The notes below the pieces were generated by a model that was not told the DNA's origin, ran no database searches, and saw only the letters and a program-made list of their open reading frames with translations. From Aplysia californica (taxonomy: Eukaryota > Mollusca > Gastropoda > Aplysiida > Aplysiidae), in the NCBI RefSeq assembly GCF_000002075.1, contig NW_004797353.1, positions 760,353-824,352 on the forward strand: 64,000 bases of DNA, read 5' to 3'. Of the stretch, positions 39,501 to 51,500 are shown piece after piece; within the stretch, counting starts at the first letter, position 1; every line of letters begins with the position of its first letter. The translations under genes were made by a program, and so were the position numbers.

Positions 39501-42500
39501 TAGATAGCATAAAGGGGGGGGGGGGGGGGGAGTTTAAGCCTTTCATGATCACAGAATTTTCATTGTAAACAGTCCAATAATAACCTGTCTCATTTTTCAG
39601 TCTGTGTTAATTCCTCAATTTTAATAACAGTTATAACTCTTGAAATTATGAACTCCCACTTTAGGTTAAATAACAAGTCTCGCCTTGCATTTTAAGAGTT
39701 TTATAGAATATAAACACTACACACAAATACCGCAAGTAAAACACTTTATTTTTGTATATATATATATATATGGAGCCGAGTTGCTTCAGTTTATTGCTGT
39801 CAGGACCTTTTGATTGACACAACTTTTAAAAACTTGATGTAAAACTGTTGTTTGCTCTGCCCTCTGTCCTACTGGATTTTTTTTTACCGAGCTTTGTGAC
39901 CTTGATAAATGCTGTTTATTTTTTGTATGGGATTTTATTACGTTATTGTCAAACGTTTTCTGTAGACGTAGACGTAGTCTAAACAGCCGTATGCACTGCT
40001 CACCGTCGAACGCTCCGTATCCCGGACTCTAGCATGGAGATCATCAGGAGAGAATGCGTCGCTGTTTCGGGCTCTTCCTCTCTACAGCTTTTCTGACGCT
40101 CCGAGCCCCCTCACCGATGTGAGGTCTCCATGTTAGTTCGACTGTTTTCCTCTGCTGCCAACTTTAGGATTCATTCCAGCTTGAGTCCTCTCGCTTCAAC
40201 CAGATCCAATGACTGGCTTTCTCTGCTGTCTCCTGAAGGGAGTTTGTGAGTTCGTTGCTTTTCTTTGCAGTAAGTCCTGCCACTCTCATCCACTTACGGG
40301 CGCTTGTTGCTACAAAACCTCTGCATCCTACCTCTACCGGAAAATGGGTTGCCTTCCATCCTGCCTCCTCACATTGTTCGACGAGTGCCTCGTAACGGTT
40401 TTCTTTCCGCTCATGAGCGGCATAGATATTGTCCTCGTGGGGCACCGTGAGCTCTACCAAGTGTACCTCTTTGTCTTTTTCCTCCCATAACACAATGTCT
40501 GGCTTTTTCGTAGTTGGAATGGGGAAGAATCTCTCAAAGCCTTTTAAGTCAGCAGCTACTTCCCATGTGCCTCCGCTCTGGTCTTTCATGGCTTCGTTCG
40601 CTTTCTTTCTTTTGGCAATCTTGCTTCCTTGCGGAACGAACGCAATCTTGGTGGGTCCATGCTTCTGTATCTTGGGGGCATATTTTCCTTCTTCCACCTG
40701 TTGTGTCGCCATTTTCGTGAGCACTTTCAACACCTCGTTGTGTCTCCAGGTGTATCTGTTAAGAGCTAGGTTGCAGTTTGACAAAATATGCTTCATGGTT
40801 CCTAGCTTACCGCATCTACACTTGTTGTCCTCCTGTACCTTCCATCTGACAAGGTTCACCGGTGAAGGCAGAACATCATACGTAGACCGGAGAAGAAAGC
40901 TCAGCCTTGATGTATTCCACTTCCAGATGTCACTCCACCCGACTTTTCTTTCCACTACATGCTCTTCCCATCTGGTCATTTGTCCTTGCTGGCTACACTG
41001 GATGAGATGAATTTCTCGCCTCTCTGCCTCCATCTTTTGCATATGTCTTGTTGCAGCTTTTCTTCTGTCTCGCTGAGACATTTTCCTGAAAGGTCTAAAG
41101 TCGCCATTACCTAGCCCTAATCTATCAGGTTGCGCTGGACCGACAATGTCCCCATGCTCCAATGCAGAGATGAGATCTCGTTAGCTGCAACTTCTGCCTT
41201 CCACTTTCTGGCTGTTTTGACATCTGGAGGTTTTCCACTGATCTCCTTATCCCTTGATTCTCTCAACATCAAAACGGTTCTAATCTTGCCTGCTTTGTAG
41301 ATCTCCACAATTGACGTGAGAGGTAGTTGAAGCGCACCTCTATGTCTGTACAGGGATGACGTGTTAATGGTACGGGGTAGCCCCAGCCACTTCCTGATGT
41401 AGCTGTTACACTTTCTTTCGATCATCTCAACTCTTGACAAAGCAACTTCATACATTGTCAGTGGCCACGCCAATCGAGGGTAGAGGGCAAACTGTAGACA
41501 CCATATCTTGTGCTTTCCTGGAAGCTTTGTCTGGTCAATTGCTTTCAGCCCATTTTCAGCCTGCTTCATGATTTCCACGCCTTGACTCCTATCAGACAGA
41601 GTTCCTGAGTACCACCGACCCAAACTTTTCACGGGTTGTTCTTTTACTGTGGGCATTTGCTCCCCTGCAATTGTGAACTTCAGTTGCTTCTGTTTTCCTT
41701 TGTTAATAGTCAGGCTTCTTGACTTTTTAGCTTTAAACTTCATCCTGGCCCAGGTGATAAGCTTATCGAGCCGATTCAACACACTTTGCATTGTGTCTCC
41801 ATCTCTTGTCAGTAGGGTCACATCATCCATAAAGGCTTTCTTTGGTGATCTCACCTTTGCTTCTTCTTCACAGCATTCTGCAGATCTCAGTAGCATCTCC
41901 ATTACCAGGATGAACCAGATGACCGATATAGAGCAGCCAGCTGCAATCCCAATCTCTAGTCGGTGCCATTCCGTTGTGAAATTTGCGGTTGAGAATCGCA
42001 TCTGGAAGTTACTATAGTATTCTCTCATAATGTTTTGCACCTCTTGTGGGACGTAGAAAAAATCCATTGCCTTCATCAGCAATTTATGGGGAACAGACCC
42101 GTAGGCATTCGCCAGATCCAACCACACTACGTTTAAACTTTCCTTGTTTTTCTTGGCCTCTTGGATTGTGTCCCAAATGGTGAAAGCATGCTCGATGCAG
42201 CCTGGGATCCCTGGTACCCCGGCTTTCTGTACCGTTTCATCCACATAGCCGTTACTTTGCAAATATGCTACAGTCCTCTTTGCAAGTATTCCCATAAAGA
42301 TCTTGCACGTCACGTTGATGATTGAAATAGGTCTGAACTGTCCTATCTCCTTTGCATTCTGTTCTTTGGGTAGATACACGCCCTCCGCTCTGCACCAATC
42401 TTTGACGATTTCTTTGTCTTTCCAAAGGCCTCTTAGCATCTCAAAGAGGGTGTGTCTCAGCGTGTCGCAATACTTGAACACCTTATAAGACACGCCATCT

Positions 42501-45500
42501 CCTCCAGGTGCACTTTTTGCTCTTGCTTTTTTTACGTACTCATCTACTTCTTTCTCTCTAATTGGTCCCAGGTAATATTTGACGACGGGGGCAGCTGGAC
42601 GCTTCAGGCCTCTCATATAAGGAAGCGGTTCTTCTCTTCTTGAATCGCTGTACGTCTGCTTAACATAAGCATCGAGTTCCTCTTTCGTACATTCCAATTT
42701 ACCACTCCGTGCCTCTGTGAACAGTTTTTTGGCTGCTTCATAAGGATTCTTCAGAAATTGTTCACGTTCCCTTTTTCTCTCTTTTCTCCTGGTACACTTT
42801 CTTTCGTGCCTCTGTAGGTCTCTGCTCTTTTTCTTAAGATCTTCAAACAAGATTCTTAGGCCTTCTATCTCTTCTGGTGGTGCGTACTTTTTCTGCTTTT
42901 GCAAGTCTCGTTTCTGTTTTCTTAGCTGTGCAAGTACTCTCTGCCTTCTACTCACTACTTCTACTCTGCATCCTACCTCTACCGGAAAATGGGTTGCCTT
43001 CCATCCTGCCTCCTCACATTGTTCGACGAGTGCCTCGTAACGGTTTTCTTTCCGCTCATGAGCGGCATAGATATTGTCCTCGTGGGGCACCGTGAGCTCT
43101 ACCAAGTGTACCTCTTTGTCTTTTTCCTCCCATAACACAATGTCTGGCTTTTTCGTAGTTGGAATGGGGAAGAATCTCTCAAAGCCTTTTAATAACGAAT
43201 TTATTATTTTATTTAGTGTTTTATTGTAATGTTGTTTTCTGAATGTTTTGCCTCTTTGGAGCATTTTGAGGAAATCAAGATCTGAAAGGGGGAAAAGTAC
43301 TAGGGCAATCTGCTGCTTTATGTCGATCATCCAGGCCAGGCAAAGCTGTATCATGCACAATGTTTTAGGCTCTCCTGTCCATGGGGCAAAAGGCCATGCA
43401 TATTAATGTTTTAAATCGGGACTTACCTAAAACTATTATTTAGTCATATACGTCAACTTGTCCATTTATATGTCCTAGGCAAGGCGAAAATGGGAAAGGA
43501 CCTGGATCCAAGTCAAGTGGATAAAAGCTCCGTGGATGAGGCAGACTTTCCCAGTCTCCGAGAGGCTGCGATGATGAGCTGTGGAGTCAAAGGTACCAAC
43601 ACAGCAGGGATATCTTGTCTTTTTTCTCGACTGAGATTTCTTTGCTCATGAATGTTCTGTTATTTACCCCATACCAACCTCTCTTCCACTCAGCCGAAGG
43701 TGTCAAGCTCCCATTTATGTATGAGTAGATAACTTTTGTTTGGAAGCTAATTTTTAGGGATTCTGCTTTTGTGGAAGTAACAGGATTATTTCTGAGTACT
43801 GGGTTGTACACATTTCAAGATTAATGAATCACTCTTTATAGTTTCTGGAACTGTGAAGCGCGTCTGTGATAATGTTATTTATTGTGGGTTGTAAATTTTT
43901 AATCTCTCCTCCTTTCTCTGCTTAACTAAAGCTTTTGTCTCTCTCCATCTCTTGGCTTTTGAACAGTTCGCATCTTCAGCTCTTTGTAACTGACGACAGT
44001 CCCTTTTCTGATCTTGCCGCTTTGTCTCGTTGCCCACACTCAAATTCAGACTCCGGATAAAGTCTCTGCGGGAGACAGTTCTGAAGTTAAACTCTCCCAC
44101 CCCAACAGAAACTGCAACCTCAAGTCGTGGACCTGTGTTGCTAGAATGTGTTTTGGGCATCATGCCCAGAGGACTAAATGAACACTTTGTTTTGCATTTT
44201 GAGCTGTTTGTAGGACACAGCGGAGAGTAGGTCCTCACGAGACATTTACTCGTACAGAGGTTTATCTCACTGACTACCAACATTTTTGGGGGCACCCGGC
44301 CCCTGAAACCACTATTTCGGAGGTATTTTTAAAAAATCACTGTGACCATAGGCTTGCCCTTACCTTTCCCTTAGCCTTTTCCTGTTTGCACAGTAGAACT
44401 AGCACTGCGGGCCTTTTTTGACTTTGGTTCCACGTATTCAGGGTCTAAATCACTATCAGAATAGTCAAACGTGAAGATTCATCGGATTCATTGAACACTT
44501 CAAAGATATTCGCTCTAGCAGACTGTTGACGTTTTGGTCGAGAGGACGCCATGTTGCTGACTGAAGAGTGACTTTAGGAAACAGTTCACTAAAAAAAATA
44601 CCTCTCGCGCTAGAGAGCAGGAAACGGTCTCAAATTAAAGGGAAATGACTCATGATTTAATACCGCGTGCCGTTCTTACCACAGTGGCTACCCTTTAGCG
44701 GGAAAAAAATTCCAAATATGCTTGCGCCAAGGCAAGGTGGCACGAATGGGAGCTAGGCGTCAACAGAAAATTTGTGCCACACTAGCACGAACGGTAGCCA
44801 GTGAGTTAATGACTTCTGCTATGGGCTGGTGTCTCTTGGTGTGGTGGTGGAAGGAGCACCACAACTCATTTTCATCTAGTGGTGTCGGTGGTCTAGTGGT
44901 TAGGCTACAGGACTAGTAATAGTACAGGGAGATCGCGTGTTTGGGGGTTCGAGCATTAGCTCTGTCCGATGCTGTGTCATTGGGAGCACTTTACATGAAT
45001 TTCCCATTTGGCTTGGTCCTTTCAAAGATGGACTCAGAGCTCCCACCTCTTAAATAATCTAATATTTTTTAACAGCAGGGCTGCCAACCATTCCGATTTT
45101 TTCTTAATCACAACGGTTTTTTAGCCTTACTACGAAATTCCGATCCAGGACGGCAACCCAGAAAACACTCTACCTCCCCCGCAAGGAGGAGTCAGAGTGT
45201 TTCTTAGAAGCTGGGGCCTTTGAGCTCCAAAATAAAAACTAAAAAGTCATAATGGCGGTCCTGCTATAGAATGTTGTCGGAATCCGACCTTCCATTGCAG
45301 AATTGCAACACTTACAGGCCACACTATGCCCACGTGTGGCCTGTATACAAGAAACAAAATTCGCCCCGGCTTCAACCATAGATTTAAGAGGATTTACTGC
45401 GTATCATCACATTCACACGGAGAACCAGATTGTTTCCGGTGGTACCACCATCTACACCGACAACAACACACTCCACAGACAAGTACATCTTAAGACGACC

Positions 45501-48500
45501 CTCCAGGCTATTGCCATACGGGTCACCCTGCACAGACCAATCACGATCTGCTCAGTTTATATCCCACCAAATTACCCTCTCAAAATAACCCAACTAAATG
45601 ACTTAAAGGCTCAGCTTCCAAAACCCTTTATTGTGCTAGGTGATTTCAATGCCCACAGCCCCCTTTGGGGAGACAAACCTACAGACCAGAAAGGAAAAAT
45701 AATAGATTTTTAAAATTTCAAAATAACATCTGTCTCTTAAATGATAGGTCCCCAACTTACAGAAACAGAGCCTCTTATGGCACTTCATCCCTTGACCTCA
45801 CCTTTTGTACCCCTGACCTGGGACTTCGCTAGGCCCACCTGTATCAGTCAATGTGCGTAGTGCAGGGCCTGGCCGACTGCCAGCGCCCCCTTTTTCTCCC
45901 GTCGGCTTTCTGGGCACTTTCGTTTTCGTGCCGACTGCTGACGTCGGCGTTTCCGACATAATTGTCGGAACCTGAGTAGAAATGCGAAGACGAAAAAGGA
46001 CGACGACCTAAATTATCTACTTTCAGTTTCGTGCTCGAGCGGCCATTTTGAATTTCGTTTGTTGACTCATTCAAGTCCGACTCACTTTTAATAGAATCTA
46101 GATCTAGATTTATATAGATCATTATAGACCTCAATGGAGGATTCATATTTCAATTCTATTGTGTCAAACCCTATCATAGGTTGTGCTGTAATATTAATGT
46201 TGGTTAAAAGCATTTCATCAGGTGCGTGAATTATAAATTTAGAATCTAGATCTAGAGACATCTAGATAATCTAGATGTAGATCTAGATCTAGGCTCAGCT
46301 GAGTCCCTCTGTTCGGAAGCGGATGCGGATTTCTAGTTCAAAGCCTATTCCTATTCACTTGTTCTACATTTATTTAGATTACTAGATCTAGATCTATGGA
46401 GGATTCATATTCCAATTCTATTGTGTTACTGTATCAAACCCTTTTATAGCAATGTAGATGTAGGCCATATTATGCTCCTTGTTTGTTTTGGAGTGTAGTT
46501 TTTTAAATTTTTATTTTTTTATATTTTTTCATTTTGGACTTGTGCTGGCCTTTTTACACGAGGTCCGTTGCAGTTTCTTTTTTGGGGTAGGGTTAGGTTT
46601 AGGTCTCTTCTGTGTTTGTTGGGGTGGGGGCTCGTTACTCGGACGTCCTTCCTTATGACACCCACAAAAGTTCTTATGGGGGGGGGTTGCGCAAAATTTT
46701 CAGACAATCTGGTTGAGGCTCACACATGCAGGTCTACGTACGGACCATTTCCCAATTCTTCTAAAAAAACCAATAGCCTCCACGACCCGGTCCCAGAACG
46801 CTTCAACTTCAAAAAAGCAGACTGGAACGGGTTTGCCAATCAATGTTCCCAGATTCTGAACCCCACTTTCGACCTCAACTACAATAAATTCCACGTAAAG
46901 CTTTTAGAAATATGCCAAATACACATATCGAAAACAAAAACAAAACCCCGGAGAAACAAGATCTGGTTCTCTTGGGAATGTGAGGATGCAGTAAAGAAAA
47001 AGAAGACAGCGTATCGAAAAGCTGTCAACAGCACCACCACAGAAAACAAGATAAACTATTTAAAGGCTCGAGCTGCGGCATGTAGATGCCTCAGGGAGAG
47101 CAAAAGACAATCATTCAAAAAAATACTTCTCCAAAATCAACAGCCAGACACCACTCAACCAAGTTTTCAAAATTGCTAAAAAATTCTTGGGTAGACGCAC
47201 AGACACCATTCGGCACGTCCAGAGGCCGGATGGAACCACAGCTGAAACACAAGTAGACATCGCAAACACAATAGCTACATCTCTCGCCAAAAACTCATCC
47301 CAAGCAAACTACTACACCACTTTTCAAAACATCAAAACTAACAGAACAACAACACCTAAACTTCCACTCAAACAACACTGAAACCTATAACGCAGACTTC
47401 ACAATAGACGAACTAACATCGTGCATCTCGGACCTGGGCAATACAGCCCCGGGACCGGATGACATCCACAACCAGATCATTAGACACCTACCCTCAGAAA
47501 CACTTACACTCCTACTAGACATATACAACGACATGTGGCGGTCGCACTCCTTTCCGGAGTCTTGGCGTCTCGCCACTGTCATTCCAATACCCAACCAAAC
47601 AAAGACCACACACACCCATCCAATTACAGACCAATAGCACTAATGAGCTGTCTGTGCAAACTTATTGAAAAAATGATCCACAAGCGACTCATGTGGTTTC
47701 TGGAAATGACGGGCTCGCTGAGCGGTCTCCAGTGCGGATTCAGGAAAACTTGATCCACTCTGGATCACCTGGTCCGCCTGGAGACCTTTGTACGCGAGAC
47801 GTTTGCTGAAGGAGACCACATGATCGCCATCTTTTTAGACCTAGAAAAAGCCTTCGACACAACCTGGAAGTACGTCATTCTCAGAGACCTGCACGCTCTC
47901 GGCATACGCGGTCACCTCCCCGCCTTCATTGGCAACATCCTGAAGAACCGTTCCTTCCAGGTTCGTGTTGGATCCTCCCTTTCAGACCCCCACCAACAGG
48001 AGGAAGGAGTCCCCCAGGGGAGCATCCTTTCTCCTCTCCTATTCGAAATCAAAATAGATTCCATCGTAAAAACCCTCCAAAACAGCATAGACGGCTCGTT
48101 ATACGTTGACGACTTTTCTATATGTTGGCGTTAGAAAAATCCTCATCTGAGATCTATGGAAACAAACTCGAAAAGTGGGCAAACAATAACGGTTTCAAGT
48201 TATCCCCGTCAAAGACGGTTGCAGTACACTTCTGCCGAACAGGCAGACGTGTGCTGCGGCCGGATTTGACATTATACGGGGAAAGGATTCCCGTCCAGGA
48301 CCAAGCTCGTTTCCTCGACGTTATATTCGACAAAAAACTCACATTCATACCACACATCAAAGACCTTCGTGTGAGGTGCCAGAAAGCGCTTAACACATTG
48401 AAAATTCTATCGCATCCGGAGTGCTGCGGGGACTCAAAACACCTTCTCCACTTGTACATCTCCCTTGTCCGGTCCAGACTTGACTACGGCTGTCAGGTGT

Positions 48501-51500
48501 ACGGATCAGCAAAACTACACATCCTGAAAATGTTATACCCAGTACAAAACCAAGGACTCCGCCGCGCTCAGGGGGCTTTCTTTACTTCTCCGGTGGAGAA
48601 CCTCCAGGCAGAGGCAAACATACAATCACTCACACTCAGACACACACACCTCTCACTACAATACGCAATTAAACAGCTCAACACCGGAAAATCCAACGCA
48701 CAACTGCATTTTTTAAACAAAGCCAGAAACCATAAACAAATTCCAAAACAACGAAAAACTCATGAAACCCTTCCTTCGGCCTCAGTATCTTTGAGGACCT
48801 CAAAAACGTACACTTTTCCAAACAAGACATCCAACAATTTCTTTTCCCTGACCTCCCTCCGTGGTACCTCACCAAGGCAAAAGTAGACTTACAGCTGACC
48901 ACACACAACAGAGAAAGCACATTGACATGGCACTGGACTCCGTAGAAAATTCTCCGCATCACCTCACTCACAAACTACACACTACTACACCCAAAAATAG
49001 TTAAGCTACAACAGAAAATTCATACACTATCTGAAACAGGAAAAAATATGTTCGCATGGATACCTAACCATGTTGGCATCTGAGGAAACGAGCAGGTAGA
49101 TGACCTGGCGAAGAAAGCCTCATCCCTTCTGTTGGGATCAACGACAAACACTCTCCCACAGACTGACTTTAGAAATAAAGTAAAAAAGTACACCTCCAGT
49201 CTGTGGGAGAGCCATTGGGAAAAACAGAAAAATAATAAACTATAACATAAAACCCAAACTGAAACAGCGAAATCCTTCGGACCTCTCCAGAAGAGACGAA
49301 GTCATTTTTACTCGATTGGGCATCGGACACACGGCCTTGACCCACAAATACCTCCTACAGGGAGATGAGAAGCGGTTCTGTGTCGGATACGACACAGATT
49401 TTACCATTAGACACATATTAACCGAATGTCTAGACTTTGGAGAGATCCGAAGGAAATATCATAAATGCAAGAAATTGCAAGACATTTTTTCCGTCGCTGG
49501 TCCCAACAGAATTTTGAATTTTATGAAGGCCATTGGCCTTTATGGCAAATTATAAAGTGAAACAATATTGTAAAAATTTTTATTGTTATTTATAAGAGTT
49601 GTTTTAAATTGTAAACATATTTACACAGAATTTTAGCATTTTAAAGTCAAATTGTCGTCCAAGCGTGCAGTGAACTGTTGCGAATGCAACCAACTTGTGT
49701 TTCGCGTGCTCATATGACCTTATGCAGTTGCGAGCGCCGTAAAACCCTATACTAAACTAAAGGCAATTTATTATGATTTTTACCGTCAGCTGATTTTTGG
49801 CAAAAAAAAATATTTTGGTTCTTTTTTTTTTATTTTACAAGTCTAAGTGCAGACCTGTAAATCGTCCGCCAGAAGTCGGAAAACCTCCAATCTCTAAATC
49901 AACCCCCCCCAAAACCCCCCCCCCCACCCAAATTACTGTCACCAGAGCCTGAAATGCAACCCTAAACCCATTACATCAGGCATCTACCATATTGTGATTT
50001 AAATGGTGAGTTTAAAGCAAAACTTTTGCCTTCACTTTTATTTATTTTCCGATAAGCCCTATTTTTCTGTTATTAAGACATATTTTTGTTCGTTGTAATA
50101 TATAGTAATTTGAAAATAGAGCACTATTACTAATTTTTATGGGAAATTACTAATTTTCTTCATGGTCATTACTAAAAACCATGGAGATGGGTTGGCAGCC
50201 CTGTGAAGGTGTTGATAAAGGAGTTAAACCTATACCATTTCATCATTTTCGCCATGCCATTTCACTGTGGACTTTTGCCATGGTGCGGAGAACTATCAGT
50301 GGAACGGCAGTGTTACAGCATTGCCACGGTGGTGCGGCACGTATCTGTTACGGTCCTGTTGTTACGAATGGCATTAGCATAGTAGGCCTACTTCTAAAGC
50401 TTCCCATGACCTTTGCCCCCTAGTTTTACTTTTGGCTTCTCCTTTTGTTTCGCTTTCACCAAGTTGTGCGAGTTAGTGCCCATCCTTTTTTTTGCCACAA
50501 TAGGTTGTGGTTTGCCAGAACTTTGGCTTTTGAAATATTGATACTTTGGTATCTTTTTGGCTCACTTTTATGTTATTTTGATGACTCAGGGTATTGTCTA
50601 TCAAAAGCAGAAAAAAATTGGCTAATAACTGAACTTATGTTGTTTTCAGACTCATCGTAGTTCTACCAGATAGTGTCATAAAACATCTAACTGGTAGTTC
50701 TACTGTCATACTCATTCTTCAGTAACGTGGTCTCTGTTTCAGCATGATGTACTTTATGATATTGACAGCTCACTTAATTGCAATTCAGATGACCTGGGTT
50801 TAAAGTGATGCTATTCTTACGATTTTGTAGGAAAAGACTTGGTGTGGGATGGCACCAGAAAATCATTTTCAGGGGTATTTCATTTTGTCTTTTTTAAACA
50901 AGATCTGTCACTGTCATTGAAAATTCAGCCATATTTTGGTAGAATAAATGTTACTTATAGTCACTTTCTACCTACTTTTGTTGTATAATATTTTGGGTTA
51001 TTTTTTATATTTTAAAGACTGAGGCTTTTTTTCTACTGTCACTTTTCAGTTGTTTATTCACAACTTTCAAACCGGCGTGTTCAACACCAAAATGAATCAC
51101 GTCTGTTTTCTGGTGATACTTTGCCTGTTCTTTTATTTATTTATTTATTTTTTGTTGAAAAAACATACTGGTATTATAACTGTTCATTTGTACTTTGTGA
51201 TATTTGTTTTTTGTGACAAAAAGAAAGATTTTATTGAGAAAATAAACTGTTCGAAACATTACAAAAGTGTAGTTTGTTTCTTTTTTTCTGTAAATGTTGT
51301 CATGATTTTTTACAGGGCATTGACTTAGATGATAGTTTCACAGTAGGCATGGATATAAGTGTTGTTTTCAGTTTTATTATTTTTTTTAGCATTTAAATGG
51401 CTGCTTTTCTATGGCAAACAAGATCTGTCAGTAATCTCTTAATGAGACTTTTTGAGGCCCAGTGATTACCCCATTTAAATGCTAAGTCTATAAATTGATA

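Noticed and set aside
40319-43192. The 229-bp direct repeats as long terminal repeats
   Set aside because: They are internal endonuclease coding sequence of a non-LTR element, lack LTR-type ends, and one copy lies well inside the element rather than at its border.
50829-50872. Possible extra RECQL4 exon (GKDLVWDGTRKSFSG)
   Set aside because: It fits exon 9 in phase but would break phase with the candidate at 52573, and it has no match to known RECQL4 motifs.
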